Shown here: one piece after another, positions 25,679 to 34,296 of the stretch
How the letters are laid out: each line of letters starts with the position of its first letter
Position numbering within the stretch: the first letter of the stretch is position 1
DNA from: Methylobacterium sp. E-066
Lineage (GTDB): Bacteria; Pseudomonadota; Alphaproteobacteria; Rhizobiales; Beijerinckiaceae
Reading direction: 5' to 3'
Assembly: GCF_022829635.1 (NCBI RefSeq)
Contig: NZ_JAKSYO010000114.1
Location: forward strand, 1 to 44,346
Length of the DNA stretch: 44,346 nt
The notes under the pieces: generated by a model
Databases searched by the model: none
What the model was told of the DNA's origin: nothing
The model's input: only the letters and a program-made list of their open reading frames with translations
Made by a program: the position numbers and the translations under genes

Positions 25679-27208
25679 ATGCCGGCCAACCAGGATCGTC
25701 GCAGCAACCTGCTGGTGCGGACCGAATCCGGCGAAGTTCTTGGCACGACGGCCCACGGTGTGCGGACCTGGCGGGGCATTCCCTTCGCCGCACCGCCGGT
25801 CGGCGCGCTGCGTTTCAGGAGGCCGCTTCCGCCGGAACCGTGGCAGGGCACGCGACAGGCCGATGCCTTCGGTCCCCTGCCCATGCAGAAGCGGGGGTTT
25901 GAGGCGATCGGCGGCGCGGGCGCGCGCACGCCCATGTCCGAAGACTGCCTGACGATCAACGTCTCGGCGCCGCTCGCGGACAGCCCCGGCCTGAGGCCGG
26001 TGATCGTCTGGATCTATGGCGGCGGCTTCTCCCTCGGCGGCACACGGACGCCACTTTATCGCGGTGATCACCTCGTCGAACGGGGCGACGCCGTGTTCGT
26101 GAGCTTCAATTACCGCGTCGGCCTCTTCGGCTTTTCCGATTTCAGCGCCTGGTCGACACCGGAGCATCCGATCGACAGCAATCTGGGCCTCCGGGACCAG
26201 GTTGCTGCCCTGGACTGGGTGAGGCGGAACATCGCCAAGTTTTCCGGCGATCCGGACAACGTCACCCTCGTCGGTCAGTCCGCCGGAGCGGCGTCCGTGG
26301 TCGCGCTGATGTGCGTTCCCGCGGCCGCCGGCCTGTTCCACCGCGCCTACGCCATGAGCGCGTCGGCGGCGTGTGCCTATACGCCGGAGAGACACGCGGT
26401 CTTCTCGGCGGACCTCTTGGACAGGCTGGGGATCGATCCCGGCGACAGGAACACCGTTGCACGCGCGCTGAAGACGGTGTCCGCCGAGAAAGCCACCGCG
26501 GTCGCTTCGACCTTCTTCTACGATGTCGCGCCGGACAAATACCCCGGCTTCCTGCCGTCCGCGCCCGTGATCGATGGCGATTTTCTGCCGCGGCACCCGA
26601 TCGACGCCTTCCGGAGCGGCCTGGCCCAGCGCATTCCCCTGGTCATCGGCACGATGGCGCGGGAAGGGGCGACCCTGGATAAGCTGTTGCCGGTCATCTG
26701 CAGCCGGGTCAGCCGGCTCGAACCCCTGTTTGCCGGCGAAGATCCCGCTCTCCGGCAGCGCATCGTGGCGGCCTATCCCGGCTATCCGTCGAAGAAGACG
26801 GCCATCGACGTTGCCGGCGATCTCAACTTCTGGCTGCCCACTCTGCAGATCGCCGAGGGGCATAGCCGCATGGCCGATTGCTGGGTCTACCGGTTCGACT
26901 ACGCGACGCCGCTGACCCGCCTTCTGCTGAGCGAGGCCTCGCACGGACTCGACCTGCCGATGCTGTTCGGCACGCCCGGCGAAGGCCCGTTGGGCCGCTT
27001 CGACCTGTTCTGTCGGCGCCGATCGGAGGCCATGAGCCGGCGATTTCAGGACGTCTTTCTCGATTTCACCCGCGGTCTCGCGCCCGGCTGGAGCCGATAC
27101 GACGCGGATCGGCGTCCGACCCGCATCTTCGATCGCACCGATCGCGAAGACCTCGATCCGTGCCGCGAACGACGCCTAGCCTGGGGGACCTATCGGGGGC
27201 CGACCTGA
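25679..27208 (+). CDS. Type B carboxylesterase/lipase
   Basis: The 509-residue alpha/beta hydrolase has the nucleophile Ser201 in GQSAGAAS, the oxyanion GGG (114-116) in VWIYGGGFSLGG, the family pattern SEDCLTINV (88-96) and the catalytic His in EASHGLDLPMLFG. No signal peptide is seen, so it is probably cytoplasmic. AAGGGA lies 9 bases before the ATG at 25679. It is 45 bases downstream of the adaptor gene on the same strand and may be read through from the MarR operon. It could free an aromatic acid or alcohol from an ester, matching the neighbouring dehydrogenases and pump. The substrate is not predictable. Confidence 0.88.
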   Translation: MPANQDRRSNLLVRTESGEVLGTTAHGVRTWRGIPFAAPPVGALRFRRPLPPEPWQGTRQADAFGPLPMQKRGFEAIGGAGARTPMSEDCLTINVSAPLADSPGLRPVIVWIYGGGFSLGGTRTPLYRGDHLVERGDAVFVSFNYRVGLFGFSDFSAWSTPEHPIDSNLGLRDQVAALDWVRRNIAKFSGDPDNVTLVGQSAGAASVVALMCVPAAAGLFHRAYAMSASAACAYTPERHAVFSADLLDRLGIDPGDRNTVARALKTVSAEKATAVASTFFYDVAPDKYPGFLPSAPVIDGDFLPRHPIDAFRSGLAQRIPLVIGTMAREGATLDKLLPVICSRVSRLEPLFAGEDPALRQRIVAAYPGYPSKKTAIDVAGDLNFWLPTLQIAEGHSRMADCWVYRFDYATPLTRLLLSEASHGLDLPMLFGTPGEGPLGRFDLFCRRRSEAMSRRFQDVFLDFTRGLAPGWSRYDADRRPTRIFDRTDREDLDPCRERRLAWGTYRGPT

Positions 27209-27525
27209 CGGTCCGGTTGCGGAACGTCGGGCTGGGACGCGCCGGGCGAGATCGACACGATCGCGACCGGTCGGCGACTGCCGGGCGATAGCAGGCCCCG
27301 CTGGAGGCGGACCGCATGGTTTTACCGCGTCCGCCGAGCCGTGCATTGGCCTCGGGATCCCGCGAGAGACGCGTCTTGCGGGTTCGATGAACACAAAAAG
27401 GGAGCGCCGTCGCGTCGAACGGCTAGCCTCGGGTCAAGGGCGCCACGCCAACCCACAACAACAGTCATGCAAGCTTCATCGCCAGGCCGTAACGGAGGCT
27501 GCCGTCAGGGGCGACGGAGGGGCAG
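27209..27525. other. Intergenic region upstream of the ABC operon
   Basis: Just over 300 bases. A 9-bp stem (CCCGCGAGA/TCTTGCGGG, one G-T pair, 6-base loop) lies at 27359-27382. It has no T-run, so it is a weak terminator candidate at best. The ABC operon promoter should lie here. I found no copy of the GAACGTTC operator and no gene. Confidence 0.45.
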
Positions 27526-29169
27526 ATGGCGGGTTCCTCGATCACGCGTCGACAGGCGTTCGCGGCGGGCGTCGCCGCCCCGTTCGTCATCCGGCACGCC
27601 GCGCTCGCCCAGGCCGACGCGCGACCGTCGATCACGGTGGCCGTGCAGAAGGTGTCCAATACCAACACTCTGGATGTACTGCGCGAACAGTCCAATGTCG
27701 GCGAGCGCGTCTTCTTCTCCTCCCTCTGGGAAGGCCTGATCGGGCGGAACTGGCGCGGCCAGCTCGAGACCGTGCCCGGTCTCGCCACCGGATGGCGGCG
27801 GATCGATGAGCGCGTCGTCGAACTCACGCTGCGGCGGGGCGTCAAGTTCCACAACGGCGACGCAATGACAGCGGAGGACGTCGCCTTCTCGTTCGGCCCA
27901 GAACGGATGTTCGGCGACACCCAGCCGAGCGCGGGCAAGACCATCGCGGCCGATTTCTCGATCGGTGGCGGCCGGGGTTCGAAGGAGCTTCCCCTCGAGG
28001 TGCCGGCGGTGGCCCGGCGCAACTGGCCGGCCTTGCTCGGCGTCGAGATCGTGGACAGGGACACCGTCCGCTTCGTGAACGCCACGCCGGACGTGACGCT
28101 GGAAGGCCGCCTCTCGCGCTATGGCAGCGAGATCATGAACCGGCGCGCCTTCGAGGAGGCAAAGACTTACGCCGACTGGGCGAACAAGCCGGTCACCACG
28201 GGGCCCTATCGCGTCGCCGAATACCGTCCCGATGTCTCGCTGCTGCTCGAGGCCCATGACGCTTACTGGGGCGGGCGCCCGCCGCTGAAATCGATCCGCT
28301 TCGTCGAGGTGCCCGAGACGGCCGCGCGCATCGCGGGACTGCTCTCCGGCGAGTACCAGTTCGCCTGCGACATCCCGCCGGACCAGATCGCGCAGATCGA
28401 GACGAACCCGGCCTTCGAGGTTCAGGGCGGCCCGATCCCGAATCATCGGCTGACGGTGTTCGACAGGAACCACGCCCAACTCGCCGACCCGCTTGTCCGC
28501 CGGGCGATGACCCATGCGATCGATCGGCAGGCGATCGTCGAGTCGCTCTGGGCCGGCCGCACCGTCATCCCGAAGGGCCTGCAATGGCCCTTTTACGCCG
28601 ACATGTTCATCGAGGACTGGTCGGTCCCGGCCTACGATCCCGGCCTGGCGCGGGCTCTCGTCAAGCAGGCGGGCTACAGGGGCGATCCGATCCCCTATCG
28701 GCTTCTCAACAACTACTACACCAACCAGGTTCAGACCGCACAAGTGTTGGTCGAGATGTGGCGGGAGGCCGGGCTCAACGTCGAGATCGAGGTCAAGGAG
28801 AACTGGCAGCAGGTCTTCGAGCGCACGCCGACCCGCGCCGTGCGGGACTGGTCCAACTCCGCGCTGTTCAGCGATCCCGTCTCCTCGCTCGTGAACCAGC
28901 ACGGCCCCAACGGCCAGCAACAGCAGGTCGGCGAGTGGAGCCACCCGGAGTTCAACACGCTGTCGGTCGAACTCGAGACGTCGACGGACCGTGCCCGCCG
29001 CAAGCAGGTCTTCCGCCGTCTGCTCGAAATCGCGGAGCGGGAGGACCCCGCCTACACCGTGCTCCACCAGAATTCGACGTTCACGGCCAAGCCCAGGGCG
29101 CTCGCCTGGAAGGCTTCGCCCGCCTTCGCGATGGATTTCCGCGCCGAGAACTGGGGCGGACGGAGCTGA
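27526..29169 (+). CDS. ABC transporter substrate-binding protein, family 5 (Tat-exported)
   Basis: The product is 547 residues. The N-terminus is a twin-arginine signal (SSITRRQAFAAGVAAPFVIRH, then AALAQ). The mature part is a DppA/OppA-type binding protein: LYEGL-like SLWEGLIGRNW, LTLRRGVKFHNGDAMTAEDVAFS, TGPYRVAEYRP, VRRAMTHAIDRQAIV. A GGAGG site precedes the ATG. It is the first gene of an operon with two ATPases, two permeases and two downstream enzymes. Family-5 proteins bind peptides but also nickel chelates, oligosaccharides and agrocinopine-type sugar phosphodiesters. The downstream phosphodiesterase makes a non-peptide ligand plausible; this is inference. Confidence 0.9.
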   Translation: MAGSSITRRQAFAAGVAAPFVIRHAALAQADARPSITVAVQKVSNTNTLDVLREQSNVGERVFFSSLWEGLIGRNWRGQLETVPGLATGWRRIDERVVELTLRRGVKFHNGDAMTAEDVAFSFGPERMFGDTQPSAGKTIAADFSIGGGRGSKELPLEVPAVARRNWPALLGVEIVDRDTVRFVNATPDVTLEGRLSRYGSEIMNRRAFEEAKTYADWANKPVTTGPYRVAEYRPDVSLLLEAHDAYWGGRPPLKSIRFVEVPETAARIAGLLSGEYQFACDIPPDQIAQIETNPAFEVQGGPIPNHRLTVFDRNHAQLADPLVRRAMTHAIDRQAIVESLWAGRTVIPKGLQWPFYADMFIEDWSVPAYDPGLARALVKQAGYRGDPIPYRLLNNYYTNQVQTAQVLVEMWREAGLNVEIEVKENWQQVFERTPTRAVRDWSNSALFSDPVSSLVNQHGPNGQQQQVGEWSHPEFNTLSVELETSTDRARRKQVFRRLLEIAEREDPAYTVLHQNSTFTAKPRALAWKASPAFAMDFRAENWGGRS

Positions 29170-29309
29170 GACTGGCGTGAGAGTTCGACCTCCAGCGCGA
29201 GCGTCCGGCGCGACGCCTTTTACAGCTGCCGGTCGGTGTGATGAGGGCTGACACGCTCGTGAGGACTGGACGACCGACCTTGGCTCGCTCGAACACCCGA
29301 TGTGGCAAC

Positions 29310-29555
29310 GTCCAGACCGTGGCGAAGACCTGGAAGAACGACGCGTTCAACGCGCTCTGCCCGGTGCTGCAGGGTTCGCTCGACCCGCAGGAGCGCCGGC
29401 GCGTCTTCCGGCAGATGCTGGAGATCTACGATGTGATCGACCCGCCGGGCACGGCCCTGCACGACCTCACCATGTTCTACGGCAAGGCTAAGGCCGTCTC
29501 CTGGCAGGCCTATCCGGTCGAAGTCATGGATTTCCGCGCCGGCAATAGGGTCTAG
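29310..29555 (+). pseudogene. Remnant of a second family-5 binding protein (C-terminus only)
   Basis: The frame from about 29310 to the TAG at 29553-29555 gives about 80 residues (WKNDAFNALCPVLQGS, RRRVFRQMLEIYDVIDPPG, LHDLTMFYGKAKAVSWQAY, VMDFRAGNRV). They align with the last ~80 residues of the preceding binding protein (HPEFNTLSVELE, RRKQVFRRLLEIAEREDPA, LHQNSTFTAKPRALAWKAS, AMDFRAENW) but are clearly diverged. The upstream ~450 codons are missing. It is best read as the stump of a tandem paralogue deleted between the two copies. A short ORF starting at 29238 exists but its first ~25 residues do not fit the family. Confidence 0.7.
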
Positions 29556-29560
29556 GCGCG

Positions 29561-30562
29561 ATGGCTGCTCCGCATTCCGACGACCTTGTCACGATCCGCG
29601 GCCTGACCGTCACCTTCGACGGAGTCCGCGCGCTCCACGGCATCGACCTGAGCGTCGCGCGGGGCGAGGCCCTCGGTCTCGTCGGCGAGTCCGGCTGCGG
29701 CAAGTCGGTCACGTGGCTTGCCGCGCTGGGCCTGCTCCCCGGGCGGGCGAAGGTCGGCGGCAGCGTGCAGCTGGAGGGGCAGGAACTCGTCGGCGCGCCG
29801 CCGGCGGTCTTGGACCGGGTGCGGGGTGGACGCATCGCCATGATCTTCCAGGATCCGGCGAGCGCGCTCAATCCGGTCCTCCGATTGGGCCGCCAGGTCG
29901 GCGAGGCGCTGGCGCTGCATCGCGGCCTGTCCGGGGCGGCGATCCGGGCCGAGGCGAAGCGCCTCTTCGACCTCGTGGGCATCCCCGATGCGGCACGGCG
30001 CCTCGATGCCTACCCGCACGAGCTCTCCGGCGGCCAGAACCAGCGCGTGATGATCGCGATGGCACTGGCCGGCGATCCGGACCTGCTCGTCGCCGACGAG
30101 CCCACCACCGCGCTCGACGCCACCATCCAGGCTCAGATCCTCGACCTGCTCACCCGTATCCGGCGCGAGACCGGCATGGCGCTGGTGCTGATCAGCCACG
30201 ATCTCGGGGTGATCGCGCAGACCTGCGAGCGCGTCTGCGTGATGTATGCCGGGCGCATCATCGAGACCGCGCCGGCCGACCTCCTGTTCGCGCATCCGCT
30301 GCATCCCTACGCACAGGGGCTCCTGGCGGCTCTGCCGCCCCTCGACGGTGTCCGGCGCCGCCTGTCCCCGATCGAAGGCACCGTCCCCGATCCCTGGGAC
30401 ATGCCGCCGGGCTGCGCCTTCGCGCCGCGCTGCCCCGGCGCCGTCGCGGCCTGCGACCGGACGGTGCCGCACCTCGTCGAGGCGCGACCGCAGCGTCGCG
30501 CCGCCTGCATCGCGGTCCGCCCGGAGGAGCAGCCGGCTGTCCCGGAGCGCGCCCGCGCATGA
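29561..30562 (+). CDS. Oligopeptide-type ABC transporter ATPase (DppD-like)
   Basis: The product is 333 residues. Walker A is GESGCGKS (about 46-53), the Q-loop is [11 protein letters not shown], the ABC signature is LSGGQNQR (about 153-160) and Walker B is [12 protein letters not shown]. The C-terminal family extension includes a Cys-rich segment ([20 protein letters not shown]), which in this subfamily can bind an iron-sulphur cluster. It energises import with the second ATPase and two permeases. Its stop overlaps the next ATG (ATGA). Confidence 0.93.
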   Translation: MAAPHSDDLVTIRGLTVTFDGVRALHGIDLSVARGEALGLVGESGCGKSVTWLAALGLLPGRAKVGGSVQLEGQELVGAPPAVLDRVRGGRIAMIFQDPASALNPVLRLGRQVGEALALHRGLSGAAIRAEAKRLFDLVGIPDAARRLDAYPHELSGGQNQRVMIAMALAGDPDLLVADEPTTALDATIQAQILDLLTRIRRETGMALVLISHDLGVIAQTCERVCVMYAGRIIETAPADLLFAHPLHPYAQGLLAALPPLDGVRRRLSPIEGTVPDPWDMPPGCAFAPRCPGAVAACDRTVPHLVEARPQRRAACIAVRPEEQPAVPERARA

Positions 30563-31551
30563 GCGAGGCCCTGCTCGCGCTGCACGGTGTCGGCCGCCGC
30601 TACGTCACGCGCCGGGGCCTCCTCGGGCGCCGAACCGAGGTGCACGCCGTCGACGGCGTCTCGCTGACGGTGGCGCGGGGCCGCACCCTCGGGCTCGTGG
30701 GCGAATCCGGTTCCGGCAAGTCGACCACCGGCCGGCTCGCCCTCGGGCTGGAGCCGCCCGATTCCGGAACGGTGCTGTTCGAAGGCGTGCCGCTGCCGCG
30801 GGCGGCCACGTCGGACTGGCGGCGCCTGCGGGCGCGCATGCAGATGATCTATCAGGATCCCCTCGGCGCGCTCGATCGGCGCCTGCCGATCCTGGAGCAG
30901 GTCCGCGAGCCCCTCGACGTGCACGGGATCGGCGAGCCGAAGGCGCGCGACGAGAAGGCGCTCGCTTTGCTCCGTTCCGTGGGGCTGCGGCCCGAGCAGG
31001 GGCGCCGCTACCCGCACGAACTGTCCGGCGGCCAGCGCCAGCGCGCCGTGATCGCCCGGGCGCTGGCCGCCGGCCCCAGCCTGTTGGTCTGCGACGAGCC
31101 GGTCTCCGCCCTCGATGTCTCGATCCAGGCGCAGGTCGTCAACCTGCTGGTCGATCTCCAGCAGGAGCTGGGCCTGGGGATGCTGTTCATCAGCCACGAC
31201 CTCAGGGTGGTCCGTCAGGTCAGCCACCGCGTCGCGGTGATGTATCTCGGCCGCATCGTCGAGGAGGGCGAGGCGGATCTGCTCCTGCACGATCCGGCCC
31301 ATCCCTATACCGAGGCGCTGGTCTCGGCAGCCCCGGTGCCGGGCCGGGGCGCGCGGCCGCGCATCGTGCTGCAGGGCGACCCGCCCAATCCCGCCGCGCG
31401 GCCGCCCGGCTGCGCCTTCCATCCCCGCTGCCACGCCGTGCAGGCGCGGTGCCGGGTCGAGCGGCCGGCGCTTCTGCCGATGCGCGACGGGCGGCTCGCC
31501 GCCTGCCACGTCGCGCAGGCCCGGGCGCCGTTCCTCAGGGCCGCGAGCTGA
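30559..31551 (+). CDS. Oligopeptide-type ABC transporter ATPase (DppF-like)
   Basis: The 330-residue partner ATPase has Walker A GESGSGKST, Q-loop MIYQDPLGALD, signature LSGGQRQR, Walker B LLVCDEPVSALD and a C-terminal Cys motif (PPGCAFHPRCHAVQARC). The start is fixed at the ATG at 30559 by the 4-base overlap with the previous gene; a longer open frame upstream lies inside that gene. The stop shares a base with the next start (TGATG at 31549-31553). Confidence 0.93.
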   Translation: MSEALLALHGVGRRYVTRRGLLGRRTEVHAVDGVSLTVARGRTLGLVGESGSGKSTTGRLALGLEPPDSGTVLFEGVPLPRAATSDWRRLRARMQMIYQDPLGALDRRLPILEQVREPLDVHGIGEPKARDEKALALLRSVGLRPEQGRRYPHELSGGQRQRAVIARALAAGPSLLVCDEPVSALDVSIQAQVVNLLVDLQQELGLGMLFISHDLRVVRQVSHRVAVMYLGRIVEEGEADLLLHDPAHPYTEALVSAAPVPGRGARPRIVLQGDPPNPAARPPGCAFHPRCHAVQARCRVERPALLPMRDGRLAACHVAQARAPFLRAAS

Positions 31552-32486
31552 TGCTGCGCTTCCTCCTCATCCGCCTCGGCCGCGCGCTGCTCACCATCGC
31601 GCTCGTGGTCACCTTCGCGTTCGTGGTGCTGCGGCTCTCGGGCGACCCGGCGCTGATCATCATGAGCGTCGACGCCCCGCCGGAGGCGATCGCCGCCTTC
31701 CGCAAGGCCTGGGGCCTCGACGACCCGATCTGGCTGCAATACCTGCACTACTTCGCCGCCATCGGTCAGGGCGAGCTCGGCCTGTCGATGCGCAGCGGCC
31801 GGCCGGCCCTCGACCTCGTCGTGGAGCGCATCCCCGCGACCCTGGCGCTGACCCTGCCGGCTCTGGCGCTGAAGCTCGGCATCGGCATCCCGGCCGGCAT
31901 CCAGGCCGCGCTCCACCGCGACAGCCCGATCGATCGCCTCGTCATGGTCGCGGCGGTGGCGGGCTTCACCGTGCCGAGCTTCGTCCTCGGCCTCGTCCTG
32001 GTGCTGCTCTTCGCGGTGCAGCTCGGCTGGCTGCCCTCGGGCGGGCAGGAGAGCTGGCGCCACGCCATCCTGCCGGTGCTGACCCTCGGCATCGGCGGGG
32101 CGGCGACCCTCGCCCGCTTCACCCGCTCGGCCATGCTGGAGGTGCTGGGCCAGCCCTACATCCGCACCGCCAGCGCCAAGGGCGTGCCCTGGGCGGCGGT
32201 CGTGCGCGGCCACGCCCTGCCCAATGCCGCGATCCCCACCGTCACCATCGTGGGTTTCATGGTCGGCAGCCTGATCGCGGGCGCGGTGGTGGTGGAGAGC
32301 GTGTTCTCCTGGCCGGGGGTCGGGCGGCTGCTCGTGGTCGCCGTCGCCAACCGCGACCTCGCCGTCGTGCAGTGCATCCTGCTGCTGGTGGCGATCACCA
32401 TGGTGTCGTCGAACCTCGTGGTCGACCTGCTCTACGGCCTCATGGACCCGCGGCTGCGGGCCGGCGGCGCGGCCGGAGGGCACTGA
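31551..32486 (+). CDS. Oligopeptide-type ABC permease (DppB-like)
   Basis: The 311-residue inner-membrane protein has six predicted membrane segments. It starts MLRFLLIRLGRALLTIALVV, with the usual DppB GLDDPIWLQYLHYFAAIGQGELGLSM periplasmic block and the EAA-type coupling loop (RTASAKGVPWAAVVRGHALPNA). The GAVVVESVFSWPGVGRLL signature is present. It is translationally coupled to the ATPase gene upstream and separated by one base from the next permease. Confidence 0.93.
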   Translation: MLRFLLIRLGRALLTIALVVTFAFVVLRLSGDPALIIMSVDAPPEAIAAFRKAWGLDDPIWLQYLHYFAAIGQGELGLSMRSGRPALDLVVERIPATLALTLPALALKLGIGIPAGIQAALHRDSPIDRLVMVAAVAGFTVPSFVLGLVLVLLFAVQLGWLPSGGQESWRHAILPVLTLGIGGAATLARFTRSAMLEVLGQPYIRTASAKGVPWAAVVRGHALPNAAIPTVTIVGFMVGSLIAGAVVVESVFSWPGVGRLLVVAVANRDLAVVQCILLLVAITMVSSNLVVDLLYGLMDPRLRAGGAAGGH

Positions 32487-32487
32487 G

Positions 32488-33354
32488 ATGGCGGGAACGA
32501 GCGCCTCCAGCCTCGTCCGCGGGGTCGCCGCGCCCGGGCGCGGGCGCCGCATGCCGGCCCCCGTCTGGATCGGGCTCGCCTGGCTCGCGCTGATGCTCGT
32601 GGCCGCGCTGGCCGCCGACTGGATCACGCCGTACCGCTTCACGACCTTCGATCTGCGCAACCGCCTGGCGGTTCCGTTCCATCCGACGCATTGGCTCGGC
32701 ACGGACGAACTCGGCCGCGACGTGCTCTCGCGCCTGATCGTCTCGATCCGCATCTCGATCCTGGTCGCCTTCGGGGCGACGCTGATCTCGGCGCTGCTCG
32801 GCACCGCCTTGGGGTTCCTGGCGGCGCATGCCCGCGGCCTCGTCGAACAGCTCGTGCTGATGCTGGCGGACTTCCAGGCGGCGATGCCGTTCCTGATCCT
32901 GGCCCTGGCCGTGCTCGCCTTCCTGGGCAACGCGCTGCCGCTCTTCATCGCACTGTTGGGGCTCTACGGCTGGGAGCGCTACGCCCGCATCGCCCGCGGG
33001 CTCGCCATCTCGGCCGGCGCGCAGGGTTATGCCGGGGCCGTGCGCCAGATCGGGGCCTCGCCGGCCCGGGTCTACCTGCGCCACATCCTGCCCAACATCG
33101 CCTCGACGCTGATCGTCTCCATGACGCTGACCTTCCCCGAGGTGATCCTGCTGGAAAGCGGCCTGTCCTTCCTCGGCCTCGGCTTGCAGCCGCCGATGAC
33201 CTCGCTGGGCAACATGGTCAGCTACGGCCGCGGATACCTGACGCGCGCGCCCTGGATCCTGCTCGCTCCGGCCGCCTGCATCGTCACGACCACCCTGGCG
33301 GTCAGCCTGGTCGGCGACTGGCTGCGCGACAGGCTCGACCCCACCCTGCGCTGA
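32488..33354 (+). CDS. Oligopeptide-type ABC permease (DppC-like)
   Basis: The 288-residue second permease has the N-terminal helix (about 25-45), HWLGTDELGRDVLSRLI (DppC hallmark), and the EAA loop QIGASPARVYLRHILPNI. The end block is ESGLSFLGLGLQPPMTSLGNMVSYGR. It forms the heterodimeric channel with the preceding gene. Confidence 0.93.
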   Translation: MAGTSASSLVRGVAAPGRGRRMPAPVWIGLAWLALMLVAALAADWITPYRFTTFDLRNRLAVPFHPTHWLGTDELGRDVLSRLIVSIRISILVAFGATLISALLGTALGFLAAHARGLVEQLVLMLADFQAAMPFLILALAVLAFLGNALPLFIALLGLYGWERYARIARGLAISAGAQGYAGAVRQIGASPARVYLRHILPNIASTLIVSMTLTFPEVILLESGLSFLGLGLQPPMTSLGNMVSYGRGYLTRAPWILLAPAACIVTTTLAVSLVGDWLRDRLDPTLR

Positions 33355-33372
33355 TCAAACGGGAGAGACATC

Positions 33373-34296
33373 ATGCTGCCCAACGGCGTCCTCGGCACCG
33401 GCATTTCCGCCCCCTATCCCGCGGGCGATCTCTCGGATCTGCCCGCCATCCTCGACCGCGTCGAGGCGCTGGGCGTCGAGACGATCGAACTGCCGACCTT
33501 CGCGATGGATCTGGTGGTCGGCGGCCGGATCCGCCGCCCGCATCTGGAGAGGCTGAAGCAGGCCTGCGCCGGGCGCCGCGTCCGCTTCACGGTGCACGGC
33601 CCGCTCGCGATCAACTTCTTCGACGATCCCGCCCGGCTGGGGCGGCATTTCGAGGTGCTGGAAGCCTCCCTCGAGATCGCGGCCGAGATCGGCGCGGTCC
33701 ACTACGTCCTGCATTCCGGTCTCGCGCCGGTCGCGGAGGTCGCCATCCTCGAAAGCGCCTATGCCCGCCAGCGGGAGTGGCTGGGGCGTGCCGGCGAGGT
33801 CGCCCGCGGTCTCGGCCCGCTGATCTGCGTCGAGACGATGTTCGGCGGCCACGAAGGCAAGGTTCATTGCGCGTCACCGGCCCGCCTGGCGGCGGAACTG
33901 GCCGCCATCGACCATCCGTATGTGCGCGCGACGCTCGACGTCAGCCATTCCTTCCTGCGGAACGGCTTCCACGGCGGCGACTTCATCGCCGACATCGCGG
34001 CGCTCGCCCCGTTCGCGAACCATCTCCACGTTCACGATTCTTTCGGCCGCGCCGACGCGATCTGGATGTATCACGAGAGCGAGCGGCTCGCCTTCGGCCA
34101 CGGCGACCTGCATCTGCCGGTCGGCTGGGGCGCGATTCCCTGGGACGCGCTGATCGACGCCTGCACCTTCCCCGCAGGCACCGTCTTCAACATCGAACTC
34201 AGGCCGCGCTACTGGTACGCGGTCGAGGCGTGCATCGCCGCCACGAAGGCGCTCGCGGCCCGGGCTCACACGCGGGCGGTCCCGAGCGCGGCATGA
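33373..34296 (+). CDS. Sugar phosphate isomerase/epimerase-type TIM-barrel protein
   Basis: The 307-residue protein of the xylose-isomerase-like (AP endonuclease family 2) fold has the strand pattern VETIELPTFA, VRFTVHGPL, AVHYVLHSG, LICVETMFGGHEG, VRATLDVSHSF, NHLHVHDSFG and TVFNIELRPRYWY. The Glu, Asp-His, His-Asp and Glu positions could form the usual divalent-metal site. GGGAGAG precedes the ATG, and the stop overlaps the phosphodiesterase start. Such proteins isomerise or epimerise sugars, or process related carbohydrates. In this operon it could act on the sugar part freed from an imported phosphodiester. Function not assignable more precisely. Confidence 0.85.
   Translation: MLPNGVLGTGISAPYPAGDLSDLPAILDRVEALGVETIELPTFAMDLVVGGRIRRPHLERLKQACAGRRVRFTVHGPLAINFFDDPARLGRHFEVLEASLEIAAEIGAVHYVLHSGLAPVAEVAILESAYARQREWLGRAGEVARGLGPLICVETMFGGHEGKVHCASPARLAAELAAIDHPYVRATLDVSHSFLRNGFHGGDFIADIAALAPFANHLHVHDSFGRADAIWMYHESERLAFGHGDLHLPVGWGAIPWDALIDACTFPAGTVFNIELRPRYWYAVEACIAATKALAARAHTRAVPSAA

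Noticed and set aside
27359..27382. Terminator after the carboxylesterase gene
   Set aside because: A 9-bp stem exists but lacks a T-run and lies 150 bases past the stop codon.
29238..29555. Independent 105-residue protein
   Set aside because: Only the last ~80 residues make sense, and these match the end of the neighbouring binding protein; treated as a remnant.
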